The notes beneath the pieces are model-generated. The model saw nothing but the letters and a program-made list of their open reading frames with translations. It ran no database searches and was not told where the DNA came from. 64,000 bases of DNA from assembly GCF_900289175.1 (NCBI RefSeq), contig NZ_LT985747.1, positions 3,379,624-3,443,623 on the forward strand. Reading direction: 5' to 3'. This document shows, one piece after another, positions 19,646 to 28,222 of this stretch (positions within the stretch are counted from its first letter, which is position 1; every line of letters begins with the position of its first letter). The translations under genes were made by a program, and so were the position numbers. This stretch comes from Paenibacillus faecalis (GTDB taxonomy: Bacteria; Bacillota; Bacilli; Paenibacillales; Paenibacillaceae).

Positions 19646-21958
19646 TCACTTTTTTCTATGCATTTCACGATATTGACCAGGTGGTACCCCTATATGCTTT
19701 TTAAATACACGTATAAAATTTTTGGGGTGGTAACCGATTTTCTCCGCGATTTCATTTACGAGCAAATCCGTCGTTACCAACAGTTCTCTTGCTTTAGCTA
19801 TGCGAACCTGTGTTAAATACTCAATAAAAGAAATATCCATCACCTTTTTGAAAAGTTTGCTTAAATATTGTGGGCTTATATCACAAATCTGAGCACACTG
19901 ATCCAGTGAAATATCCTGTTGATAATGCTCTTCGATATATTGCGTTACTTTATGAATAAGATTTTCATATTCCTGGTTCTTTTGATTGCTGACAGACATC
20001 ATGATCGGCTCCAGTATTTCCCCCGTAAACCAATCATTTAACTCTTGGATAGTCTTACACTCTCTCATCTCTGCAGATAAATCATAAGGTGTTCTCCCAA
20101 ACAAGCTGTCGTAATGTATATCCATCAGAAAGGCTGTTCGCAGTGTTGTAGACAGCAATTGATCGTATGACATCAGGATAAGCTCCGGATTATGTACAGC
20201 CTTCTGTACTTGATCAGCAAATGCTCTTAGCATTCGTTCTGTCTCAATAAAGTCCCCCACCTGAAGCGAAGCGGTAAAATGGGCCTCGATCTCCGCTGGG
20301 TACCGATAGTTCAACGAGTTGGTAACCCCTTTACTCTCAATGATCTGGTTGCCTCCATTGATCATACGGGAATGAAACGCCAGCTGTGCTTCACGGTATA
20401 AGTCCGGTATTTGCTCCACTTGATTTGCCGTTCTGCTCAAACCAATCGTTACGGGGGAGTTCAAATAATGTGCGATCTGCTGTCGTACGACTTCAGCTGC
20501 CGCTTTAAGGGAGCGCTCCCAATCCTCCATCTCTTTATGTTCGTTCCAAAGCCACACTACAACTTGATCATTCAGAACATTGATAACAATTCCATCAAGC
20601 CCTTGCTGCTCCAATAACTCAGCTGCAATATTTTTCATAACGAATATGATTAAATCCTTATCTTCCTCTTGGAATTTGGCCTCTTCTACAAATTGATCTA
20701 CAGCGATAATAAAGACAGCTGCCGATTGCTGTTCAGGAATGTTATACCTTCGCAAAAGCGCAAGCAGATGTTCCTTTCGATCATGAATAAACTGCCCTTC
20801 CATCAATCGTAAGGCAAAGATTTCACGAATAAGCGGAAACTGCTCATTCAGTTGTCCCTCCAGTTCCATTGCCTTGCTGTTAATTTCAGCCCATCGTTTG
20901 TTCACATAACTGAACTCATCCATTCCCATATCAGCTGCCTGATTGCCGCTGACATGATGAATCAGCTTTTTGATTGGGCGATACACTCTTTGCGCACCGA
21001 ACATGGCAAGTACAATGCCGGTAACGAGAACGATCCCAATCATCAGAATGGTCATATTAACGATCCACTTGGAGCTGCTATACAGCTCCTCGGTTGGAAT
21101 CATGTCTATGTACAGCAGATTATATATTGGCGAGAGCTTTGACGTAACAAGATATTCCTTCCCTTCCCAATTGTAAAAAAAGTCCTTCTCCCCCTGGTTT
21201 GTAACCGTTATCATTTCGAACAACTCGTCAGGAACAGATGGATCATTGATATGGAATACCAGCTTCCCCGTATCGTCAAGCACATACATTCGTTCGTTCT
21301 CATATTTAACAAATGGTTTAGCGAGTGACGTAAACATCTGATTGTCGATAATGATCTGAAGAAATCCAATCGGATCGTTCGTATGTAGTGGAAGTGTACT
21401 GATGATGGATATGCCGTCATTGTAATCAGTACCGTTTAGAGAATAACCGGTTTTCCAGTATAACTGCTTCGTGTCGTTCAACAGTTGCTGAGCCTTCTCT
21501 ATTTCTTCATCAGACTCCAGCTTCTGCCCGCCGTAAGTAGCCGATATCACATAGTTTTCATCTATAGAATACAATGAAATGTCTTTAATTTGAGGATTTC
21601 CATTCTTAAAAGCTGATAAATTTTGATATACATTCGTATAAAAACCTGCATAATTGTTACGCTTCAATTCTACTAAATCCGAGCTAAAAAATGACCCCAG
21701 CTGAAGCTGAATCAAATTGTTTTGTACACGGTCCATTCCGGTATCGATCGTCTGTGAGGCGTAACTCAATATTCTCGACACGTCGTAACTGGCATCATCC
21801 TTAACCATTTTATTCATCATGGCATAACTGGATACGCCTAAAATCAGGATTGGGATAATCGATGATAATAAAGATAGCAATATCATTTTTCGGTAGAATG
21901 ATGGTTTGTTCATCAACAACTTAAACCAATTTCTTCCATTATCATCTCTTATTTTCAT
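19646..21958 (-). CDS. Transmembrane AraC family transcriptional regulator
   Basis: A 770-residue protein with a membrane helix near residues 25-48, a large extracellular sensor region (about 50-300), a second membrane helix (about 303-325), a cytoplasmic middle part and a C-terminal AraC DNA-binding domain with two helix-turn-helix units (DISLDQCAQICDISPQYLSKLF and LLVNEIAEKIGYHPKNFIRVF). This architecture is common in Paenibacillus and Bacillus next to LplB/YtcP importers (YesS-like). The protein probably senses an oligosaccharide outside the cell, directly or through the binding protein, and activates the adjacent operon. It has its own terminator. Confidence 0.9.
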   Translation of the reverse strand: MKIRDDNGRNWFKLLMNKPSFYRKMILLSLLSSIIPILILGVSSYAMMNKMVKDDASYDVSRILSYASQTIDTGMDRVQNNLIQLQLGSFFSSDLVELKRNNYAGFYTNVYQNLSAFKNGNPQIKDISLYSIDENYVISATYGGQKLESDEEIEKAQQLLNDTKQLYWKTGYSLNGTDYNDGISIISTLPLHTNDPIGFLQIIIDNQMFTSLAKPFVKYENERMYVLDDTGKLVFHINDPSVPDELFEMITVTNQGEKDFFYNWEGKEYLVTSKLSPIYNLLYIDMIPTEELYSSSKWIVNMTILMIGIVLVTGIVLAMFGAQRVYRPIKKLIHHVSGNQAADMGMDEFSYVNKRWAEINSKAMELEGQLNEQFPLIREIFALRLMEGQFIHDRKEHLLALLRRYNIPEQQSAAVFIIAVDQFVEEAKFQEEDKDLIIFVMKNIAAELLEQQGLDGIVINVLNDQVVVWLWNEHKEMEDWERSLKAAAEVVRQQIAHYLNSPVTIGLSRTANQVEQIPDLYREAQLAFHSRMINGGNQIIESKGVTNSLNYRYPAEIEAHFTASLQVGDFIETERMLRAFADQVQKAVHNPELILMSYDQLLSTTLRTAFLMDIHYDSLFGRTPYDLSAEMRECKTIQELNDWFTGEILEPIMMSVSNQKNQEYENLIHKVTQYIEEHYQQDISLDQCAQICDISPQYLSKLFKKVMDISFIEYLTQVRIAKARELLVTTDLLVNEIAEKIGYHPKNFIRVFKKHIGVPPGQYREMHRKK

Positions 21959-22171
21959 ATTAAAACTCCTCGCTTAACCTCTTAGGTGAGTATACTATTT
22001 AATTTATACTATATTTTTGTTTTTTTATCACCCTCATATTGTATACGGTTGCACAGATGCCTATTTTTATATAGAAAGTGTCCCTATATTCCACACCAGT
22101 ATGGTTATAGAGAACACATAGGAAACTACCGGACATAACCCCCTATTAACATACCTTTATAAATGTTGAAA

Positions 22172-22205
22172 AAGGTGCCCCTAAGGTCTTTGACCCGGGC
22201 ACCTT
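22172..22205 (-). terminator. Rho-independent terminator of the stress-protein gene
   Basis: AAGGTGCCC (22172-22180) pairs with GGGCACCTT (22197-22205). In the minus direction a TTTTTC run follows, 43 bp after the stop of the stress-protein gene. Confidence 0.85.
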
Positions 22206-22247
22206 GCATCTGTATATCCTTCTATTTTCGTTTCCATATCGACTCTA

Positions 22248-22913
22248 CTACTTGTTCTTCCTGTTCAGATTACGTTCTCCTTTATCAACAGCACCTCCGG
22301 CTCCATCTCCGTATCCCTGATAGAGGTTAGGGTCCTGTGCCGTTTCTTCCGCTGCATCTTTCTTGTCGGCATAAGAGTCGATATCCACGCCAGCACCTGT
22401 GTATTCACCATTCTCGTTGTATACATGCTCATTGAGCGTATCGTTTCGGCGGAACGTATTATATACTCGATCTCTATTATGATCATCCGAATCAACCAGA
22501 ACAAGGATCCGGCCTTCATCCAAATATTCATCATACTCCCTGGCCTCTTCCTCCGGTATACCGAGCCCTATCAAACCGCCAACCAAACCACCTGCACCGG
22601 CACCAACAGCCGCGCCTGTCAAGGTTGCTGCGATCGGCCCAGCTGCAACGATCGGGCCAAGCCCCGGAATCGCCATGGCACCCAGGCCCGCCAATAGACC
22701 GGTTACACCACCCAATACGCCCCCCGTAGCGGCTCCGGATGCCAAACCTTCGGGAGCTTTGGTCCCCGTTTCATTATTGATCGTGGTCACCTCGTCACGA
22801 TCTTTGGCAATCACAGAAATTTCCTCTGAATTGAAACCGATCTCCTTCAATTCATTTATTGCTCGTGTTGCTTCCTGCTCCGTACGAAATGCACCGACAA
22901 CTTTCCGAGTCAT
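22248..22913 (-). CDS. General stress protein with YflT (17M) N-terminal domain
   Basis: The start at ATG 22913 (MTRKVVGAF) has AAGGAGGG 8 bases upstream, giving 221 residues. The first about 65 residues (FRTEQEATRAINELKEIGFN, then ISVIAKDRDEV) fit the YflT/general stress protein 17M domain. Next comes a Gly/Ala-rich hydrophobic stretch (about 75-135) that can form a pair of glycine-zipper helices, and then an acidic, disordered tail. In Bacillus such proteins belong to the sigma-B general stress response; I do not see a clear sigma-B promoter here. Its molecular role is not known. Confidence 0.82.
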   Translation of the reverse strand: MTRKVVGAFRTEQEATRAINELKEIGFNSEEISVIAKDRDEVTTINNETGTKAPEGLASGAATGGVLGGVTGLLAGLGAMAIPGLGPIVAAGPIAATLTGAAVGAGAGGLVGGLIGLGIPEEEAREYDEYLDEGRILVLVDSDDHNRDRVYNTFRRNDTLNEHVYNENGEYTGAGVDIDSYADKKDAAEETAQDPNLYQGYGDGAGGAVDKGERNLNRKNK

Positions 22914-23133
22914 ATGGATTCCCTCCTTAATAGTGTGGTTCATTAAGCGTCTATTCATCTCTTTTTAAACGCGTATGCAAGCTGTCAAACATAAGGACGG
23001 GCATAAAGGATACTCCTTGTCTACATTTGTAAATCAATACTGCGGTAGATTATAGTTCAGGATGGATTTTCCATGTGGCTTTCGATATAATCAAGGAAGT
23101 TATTGACAAGAGAATACTTTAGGAGGAAGATCA

Positions 23134-23508
23134 TTGAAATCCCGTAAAGAACCGTTTCGTTACTCGCTTACAACGCCCATTTCTTGTCTGCTTGAACTGA
23201 TCGAGTTTAACGGAACTTCTGTAAAGAGCAAGCCTGCAGAAGCAGAACTCATAAACCTGAGCAAAACGGGCTGTAAAATTAGGTCCAGTCTCAATCTTCA
23301 TGCGGATACCAACCAGGTGATGGTGAAAATTCATCTTCCCCTTACCGAATCACCGATTGTATGTCCGGCAACGATTCAATGGCAGCGAACCGATGATTCA
23401 ATCCGTTATGAATACGGTTTAAAACTCCATCTTCCTCCTTCCGAAAATGAACGTATTTTGATTGACCTCAGAACGCTCGCAGCGGAGCGAAAAATTGTTG
23501 TGGAATAG
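23134..23508 (+). CDS. PilZ domain protein
   Basis: A 124-residue protein starting with TTG at 23134, with AGGAGG directly upstream at the right distance. The single domain shows the PilZ landmarks: a basic start (KSRKEPFRYS) and NLSKTGCKI, which matches the [D/N]xSxxG part of the c-di-GMP site. The usual RxxxR is KxxxR (Lys5, Arg9) in this protein, or R-x4-R if Arg4 is used, so binding may be weaker or lost. It should act as a cytoplasmic c-di-GMP receptor. It is a single-gene unit closed by a good terminator; no diguanylate cyclase is adjacent. Confidence 0.82.
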   Translation: MKSRKEPFRYSLTTPISCLLELIEFNGTSVKSKPAEAELINLSKTGCKIRSSLNLHADTNQVMVKIHLPLTESPIVCPATIQWQRTDDSIRYEYGLKLHLPPSENERILIDLRTLAAERKIVVE

Positions 23509-23513
23509 CACAT

Positions 23514-23543
23514 AGACTTGCCGAAAAAGGCAGGTCTTTTTTA
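23514..23543 (+). terminator. Rho-independent terminator of the PilZ gene
   Basis: AGACTTGCC (23514-23522) pairs with GGCAGGTCT (23529-23537, one G-T pair) and is followed by a T run. It separates the PilZ gene from the isoprenoid/NHLP unit. Confidence 0.88.
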
Positions 23544-23566
23544 AATCTATTAAAGTAATGTTACGT

Positions 23567-23595
23567 TTGTAAAAAATTAACTGATATGTGATAAT
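23567..23595 (+). promoter_or_regulatory. Promoter of the isoprenoid-synthase/NHLP operon
   Basis: TTGTAA (23567-23572) and GATAAT (23590-23595) are 17 bp apart, and the -10 is extended (TGTGATAAT). It lies 65 bp upstream of the first gene, just after the PilZ terminator. Confidence 0.6.
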
Positions 23596-23623
23596 ATTAG
23601 TCAATAAAACAAGCTATCAGTTA
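23578..23623. promoter_or_regulatory. Inverted repeat across the promoter (operator candidate)
   Basis: TAACTGATA (23578-23586) and TATCAGTTA (23615-23623) are perfect 9-bp inverted repeats with a 28-bp gap. They flank the -10 box and the expected transcription start, a placement suited to a repressor or looping regulator. They are too far apart to act as a terminator. Confidence 0.5.
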
Positions 23624-23659
23624 GACATCGCATAAAATCTATAATAGGCTGGTGAAGTT

Positions 23660-24610
23660 ATGGATTGGTTCCAACCATATGAAGAGGAGTTAGCCGAAGT
23701 CTTTGCGGAATGCAGTAAGAAAATCGCTGAATTCCCTCCGCCTCTGAATCAGATCGGTCTTCAGTACATGGAGAAATTTGATGTTTTTCAACAAGGGAGC
23801 GCCAAAAACTATATTTGTTATCTCCTTCCTTTCTGGATGAAAGATCTAACTGATCTTCCTGCAAATGTGTATCGCGATCTTTCAACAGCCAACATTTTCG
23901 GAATGCTGTACTTTTTCATTCAGGACGACATTATGGACAGCTTGCCGGAACATCACACCCCAGGAACATGGAAGCATCCGTTGGCACTGGCCAATCTTCT
24001 ACATACGGAATTCATAAGTATATATCAGACCTTATTCCCGATAGAGTCTCCGTTATGGTCGTATTATAAAAGCTATATTCAGGAATGGTCGGAAGGTGTC
24101 ATTTATGAAAGCCAGCAGGATTACTTCCAGCACAATCCAACCCAGATCGCAAAAAAAGCCGCACCCGTCAAACTTGGAAGCACTGCTGCATTGCTGCTTT
24201 CAAACCGTCATGACCTCATCCCGGTAGCTAACGATCTGATGAACAACGTCCTTCTCACCTTGCAGATGATGGATGATTGGGCGGATTGGGAGCAGGATCT
24301 GTCTGACGGCAGTTACAATTGTTTACTATCTCTGATTAAGTCAGATTACAATCTTTCCAAGGAACATGTATTAACCACCGATGATGTTCACCGTGCTGTC
24401 TATCTCCACGAAACACTTAATCATTATGTAAGTATCGCATCGGCTGCTCATCTGAAGATTTTGGATTTAAACATCAACGTACCTCACGTCATATCTTTTC
24501 ATGAAACGCTAGTAAACGAGCTCATGCAAGAAGCAGAAAACATAGAAAACGGCCGAAAAATGCTGGAGCATGGCGGTCTAAACTATTATTTATCTGTTTT
24601 AAGCAAATAA
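23660..24610 (+). CDS. Class I isoprenoid-synthase-fold enzyme (ComQ-like or terpene synthase-like)
   Basis: A 316-residue, mostly helical protein. Two Asp-rich motifs are visible: DDIMD (residues 89-93, preceded by FFIQ) and DDWADWEQD (205-213), spaced as in class I isoprenyl diphosphate synthases and terpene synthases, where they bind Mg2+-diphosphate. Between them, AKKAAPVKLGSTAALLL resembles the helix before the second motif. The first motif is close to that of ordinary prenyl synthases; the second (DDWxDWxxD) is unusual. Length and fold match ComQ, the isoprenoid transferase that prenylates a Trp of the ComX pheromone, but a normal terpene or prenyl synthase is also possible. The next gene, 71 bp on, encodes an NHLP-type peptide precursor, which favours a peptide-modifying role. 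That role is inference. Confidence 0.75.
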   Translation: MDWFQPYEEELAEVFAECSKKIAEFPPPLNQIGLQYMEKFDVFQQGSAKNYICYLLPFWMKDLTDLPANVYRDLSTANIFGMLYFFIQDDIMDSLPEHHTPGTWKHPLALANLLHTEFISIYQTLFPIESPLWSYYKSYIQEWSEGVIYESQQDYFQHNPTQIAKKAAPVKLGSTAALLLSNRHDLIPVANDLMNNVLLTLQMMDDWADWEQDLSDGSYNCLLSLIKSDYNLSKEHVLTTDDVHRAVYLHETLNHYVSIASAAHLKILDLNINVPHVISFHETLVNELMQEAENIENGRKMLEHGGLNYYLSVLSK

Positions 24611-24681
24611 TAATAGATTTTATGCAGCTTCCATGTTATTCTTATAGAGTAAATAATAACCATTTTGAAAGGGTGATTCTA

Positions 24682-24921
24682 ATGACGACAGAAGCCATCT
24701 TTCAAACACAATTGATTCAAAAAGCATGGGAGGATCCGAGCTTTAAGGCAAAATTGCTTAGTGATCCCAAATCCACCATTAAAGAAGTGCTAGGCGTATG
24801 GATTCCGGACCACATTCAGATTAAGGCTGTCGAAGAACAATCCAACGAACTGTATCTTGTCATTCCGCCGAATCCTTCCGGAGTGATCAAGTCCGAAGCC
24901 AAAGAAAAGGCCATGTGGTAA
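24682..24921 (+). CDS. NHLP-type (nitrile hydratase-like leader) RiPP precursor peptide
   Basis: A 79-residue protein starting at ATG 24682 after AAAGGGTG. Residues about 10-65 match the nitrile hydratase-like leader peptide pattern: a helical start (FQTQLIQKAWEDPSFKAKLL), DPKSTIKEVLGVWIPDHIQIK and ELYLVIPPNP. In the family this region is the leader recognised by modifying enzymes and the remaining C-terminus is the core. Here the core would be short (from about residue 66: SGVIKSEAKEKAMW) and it ends in Trp79. It has no Cys, so it cannot form thioether rings; no Ser/Thr-rich stretch is seen either. A C-terminal Trp next to a ComQ-like enzyme gene recalls ComX. No peptidase or exporter gene is adjacent. 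Confidence 0.8.
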   Translation: MTTEAIFQTQLIQKAWEDPSFKAKLLSDPKSTIKEVLGVWIPDHIQIKAVEEQSNELYLVIPPNPSGVIKSEAKEKAMW

Positions 24922-25014
24922 TACGACATCATACATCCTAAGAAATACATACTTATATCATCATCTTCAACAAGGAAGTGGGAACGAGCCCTTTGCCTTC
25001 CACAGCTTCAGCTA

Positions 25015-26904
25015 TTAGCTGTCAGCTGCGGGAAGCGTAATAACGGCTTCCGTTCCCACTCCTTTTTTGCTGCTGTAATGAATACTTCCTTCCATGGCCT
25101 CAATAATACGAAACGTGACCATCAGCCCGAGACCGGTTCCTTTGGTTTTGTTAGAAAAATAAGGTTCACCAAGTCTTGATAGAACATCGATGTCCATTCC
25201 CTCGCCATTATCCTCGATATGTATCCGTACAGTTCCATTCAAAATATAAGCCCGAATATGTATTCGACCTTCACCATCTAACGCCTCGACACTGTTCTTG
25301 ATAATGTTGATCAGTGCCTGCTTGAATTTGGACGAGTTCCCCTGTATACAAATATTGTCCGGTATATCAACTGTAATTGTACCTCCCTGCAAATGAGCCA
25401 GCGGAGCTAGTATTCCTTCAATATGCTTGAACTCATCCGACACCTTCAACACCGCAATCTTTCCATACTCCGGCTTGGCAAAGGTCAGAAAATCAGTTAT
25501 AATGCCGGATGCTCTATCCAGCTCCACCATAGCCATACTCAAGTACTCCCGCTCGGCCGCACTGGATTTCCCGATTAACAGTTGCAAAAACCCTCTCGTC
25601 ACCTGAAGCGGATTGCGAACTTCATGAGCTACAGAGGCAGCTAATTCACTTATAATATCCATTTTCTCCGCACGCTGTAGTTCATTGTTGAACATTTTCA
25701 GCTCTTGAGAGTACTTTATGATCTGTTCGTGGTTTTGTGCAAAAGCCCGCCCCAAAATGATGAGCAAAGCCGCTATGAATCCGACGACACCCCACTTCCA
25801 CAAATCCAGCTGATAATCGCCTCCACTTACGAAAAAACGGATCAACTCCCCTAAACTAATGACAGCAAAAACAGCGAAACCGATATTAAAAATGACAGCG
25901 TTTTTGTTGCCTTTAACCGCATAAACCATAGAACTGCCTAGCAGAAGCATAAACTGGAGGATCATCATCAAGCCAAGCACCTTAACGGAGAAGAAGTAAT
26001 ATATATCGTAGAAATGATCAGAGTTCAGATCGTTTAATAGCCAAAACATGAAACAAAAAGCCGAATATCCAATCTGAAATTTTCGGACCTTTCGCAAAAT
26101 ATTTTTTCGTCCCGGACCGAATATTTTTTCAAAAAACAGACTGAAGGAAGGAAGCAAAACTAATAGAGCTATATCATAGAGCTCTGTAAATAGGTGTCCA
26201 TATTCTTCTAATAACGTATGTATAAATGGGGAGTATGTAAAAACCAGAATTCCAACAGACAGTATGATGAGAGACAACGACAGGACGCTTGCCCTATATC
26301 GTTTGTTTAGAAAAATAGACCAGATCAGCATTACACCAGCGATAAATATAAATGTACAGCCAAGCACAATATCCGCCAAATTATTTTTAATAAAACGGAT
26401 GAACAGGGTTTGAAAATCACCAATATATATTTCATTCTCCATATTTACATAATTACTTACTACTTCAGCCCGGATATAGAGATGATCGGCCGACAAATCA
26501 GCGTGCAAGGGCAATAAAACCTGACTCCGCTTGTAATTATACGTGCGACTGGATTCATACAGCTTAATCTGGTCAGCAAAAACCGAGATTTCCTTCCCAT
26601 AAATTTTTTCAATTAAAATACCCGGAGCATGGCTATCGATAACCGGAAGCTTCATTTTGATCCATACCACTTCCGCGTCTGGCGGTTTTTTCATTTTGGA
26701 AGCGGCAGGCTGCCACGCATCAACAGGCACGTTTAATGGTACCGACTTAGATGAGTTTTTAGCGGAACTGCTCCATAAGATAGACCACTCTGAAATACTT
26801 AGCACTTCCGGGGATTTTCCATATGCCGCACCCGGATTTCCGTATAACAAAGCCTCAGCAAACATAAAAAACACAAACACCCTAAGTATCAACGGAACCT
26901 TCAT
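25015..26904 (-). CDS. Membrane sensor histidine kinase, 7TM type (paralogue 1)
   Basis: A 629-residue kinase with a signal peptide, an extracellular domain of about 160 residues, seven membrane helices (about 185-390), a short coiled coil and then HisKA and HATPase domains. The phosphoacceptor is His427 in SVAHEVRNPLQVTRGF; ATP-binding boxes NIIKNSVEAL, DNGEGMD and GTGLGLMVTFRIIEAMEG follow. The layout is that of 7TMR-DISM receptors fused to a KinB/KinD-type kinase core, so Spo0F-like regulators are possible partners; there is no response regulator next to it. It converges on the isoprenoid/NHLP operon and is very similar to the kinase at 29031-30965. Confidence 0.88.
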   Translation of the reverse strand: MKVPLILRVFVFFMFAEALLYGNPGAAYGKSPEVLSISEWSILWSSSAKNSSKSVPLNVPVDAWQPAASKMKKPPDAEVVWIKMKLPVIDSHAPGILIEKIYGKEISVFADQIKLYESSRTYNYKRSQVLLPLHADLSADHLYIRAEVVSNYVNMENEIYIGDFQTLFIRFIKNNLADIVLGCTFIFIAGVMLIWSIFLNKRYRASVLSLSLIILSVGILVFTYSPFIHTLLEEYGHLFTELYDIALLVLLPSFSLFFEKIFGPGRKNILRKVRKFQIGYSAFCFMFWLLNDLNSDHFYDIYYFFSVKVLGLMMILQFMLLLGSSMVYAVKGNKNAVIFNIGFAVFAVISLGELIRFFVSGGDYQLDLWKWGVVGFIAALLIILGRAFAQNHEQIIKYSQELKMFNNELQRAEKMDIISELAASVAHEVRNPLQVTRGFLQLLIGKSSAAEREYLSMAMVELDRASGIITDFLTFAKPEYGKIAVLKVSDEFKHIEGILAPLAHLQGGTITVDIPDNICIQGNSSKFKQALINIIKNSVEALDGEGRIHIRAYILNGTVRIHIEDNGEGMDIDVLSRLGEPYFSNKTKGTGLGLMVTFRIIEAMEGSIHYSSKKGVGTEAVITLPAADS

Positions 26905-27092
26905 CGTTCACCTCAACCATAAATGATGTATGGCATATATTCATTTAAATCATTTCTGAAAGAATAGATTCGATATAACTATGAGATGCACCTGCAAAAT
27001 TACGGCAAATTGATAAATTATTCCTTAAATGTACACAATCACACAAAAGCACTGCGTTGTAAAAGGTCCTTTGACCTAGATATATATACAAC

Positions 27093-27147
27093 AAAGAAGC
27101 CGTCCCAAAAAACGCGAATGAACCGCTATGGGAACGACCTCTTATTC
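27093..27147. repeat. Hairpin repeat element, copy 1 (likely terminator of rhaD)
   Basis: A 55-bp element starting AAAGAAGCCGTCCC and ending GGGAACGACCTCTTATTC that forms an imperfect stem (GTCCC with GGGAC-like arm, inner GCG/CGC). It lies just past the rhaD stop and is about 85% identical to the copy at 28983-29036. Confidence 0.7.
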
Positions 27148-27163
27148 GTTTCTTTCCTGATGA

Positions 27164-28003
27164 CTATTCCCCTAAAATCCCTTCAAGAGGGGTGACTCCG
27201 AAAGCTTGAGCCAGATCAAGCAGCTGCTGGTCTGTAATGGTCTGCTTTATGCCTTGATGTGAAGCCAGCATATAAATCTGTGCTGCCTTTTCCACAGTTT
27301 CAATCAAACCAAAGGCATCATCCAAAGAAGCCCCTGTACCAAAGATGCCATGATGCGGCCAAATGACGACCCGATGGTCCTTCATCTTGTCAGCTGTTTG
27401 GCGGCCAATTTCGCTCGTCCCCGGCACGAGCCACGGCAAGATACTGACGCCATCCGGGAAAACGACGAGACATTCCGTACACATCTGCCACAGCGTCTTC
27501 GTAAACTTTTTCTCATCCAGTTCATGGACAAAGGTCATGGCAATGACATTTGTAGCATGCGTGTGCATCACTACGCGATGGTTAGGATCAACTTTTAACC
27601 GCTCAATATGACTCATAAAATGAGAAGGAAGCTCACTTGTAGGCACCGCATCATCCCTTAAGCCCCACAGAACATCCAGCTGATCGCCTGTTTCATTTAC
27701 ACGAACAATGCCAAGATTGGCTTTCGGATCAGAGATTATATTTTTGAAATATTTTCCTGAACCTGTCACAATAAAGTATTTGTCTCGAAGCTCCGGTACG
27801 GGAAAAGACAATGGTAATGTTCGCTCTACATGTTCGATATCAACATATGCAGCTACCTCTTCTTTATCCAGCAAGCAGCTTATGTTGCCCCCATTACGCT
27901 CGTCCCAGCCCATGCTCCACATATGATAAGTTATTTCGCAGATTTCTCGCACAAATGGAGCCTGCATGTTTATATTTTCTTTATTCTGCATCGAGTTTGT
28001 CAT
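27164..28003 (-). CDS. rhaD: Rhamnulose-1-phosphate aldolase
   Basis: A 279-residue class II aldolase (E. coli RhaD is 274). The start at ATG 28003 has GGAAGGAG upstream. Family landmarks: [28 protein letters not shown], the zinc-binding [13 protein letters not shown] and [21 protein letters not shown]. It splits L-rhamnulose-1-phosphate into dihydroxyacetone phosphate and lactaldehyde in the cytoplasm. No rhaA or rhaB is nearby, so the rest of the rhamnose pathway must be elsewhere. The divergent DeoR-type gene is its most likely regulator. Confidence 0.93.
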   Translation of the reverse strand: MTNSMQNKENINMQAPFVREICEITYHMWSMGWDERNGGNISCLLDKEEVAAYVDIEHVERTLPLSFPVPELRDKYFIVTGSGKYFKNIISDPKANLGIVRVNETGDQLDVLWGLRDDAVPTSELPSHFMSHIERLKVDPNHRVVMHTHATNVIAMTFVHELDEKKFTKTLWQMCTECLVVFPDGVSILPWLVPGTSEIGRQTADKMKDHRVVIWPHHGIFGTGASLDDAFGLIETVEKAAQIYMLASHQGIKQTITDQQLLDLAQAFGVTPLEGILGE

Positions 28004-28173
28004 TGGGTAAACTCCTTCCAGTTTGTAAATTTTGTTCTCGATTGAATACCTGGTTATCGCTTCAGCAATATCACTTTCAAGCTCATCTTACCCCTCTATA
28101 TCTTTGAAATCAACAAAAATAATCTTTTTATGTGTTGTTTTATTTTTGTTTTGTATTATTTATGTCGTTTTTA

Positions 28174-28182
28174 TGGTAGAAT
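28174..28182 (+). promoter_or_regulatory. Extended -10 promoter candidate for the DeoR gene
   Basis: TGGTAGAAT is an extended -10 element (28174-28182), 41 bp upstream of the TTG start. The -35 (TATTAT at 17 bp) is poor, as is usual with extended -10 promoters. Confidence 0.35.
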
Positions 28183-28222
28183 AATCTGTGAAACAAAGAT
28201 AATTGCATTTGGGGTGAAAGCA

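Noticed and set aside
24682..24921. Reading the NHLP protein as a nitrile hydratase alpha subunit
   Set aside because: It is only 79 residues, lacks the CxxCSC metal site and has no beta-subunit gene nearby; only the leader-like part matches.
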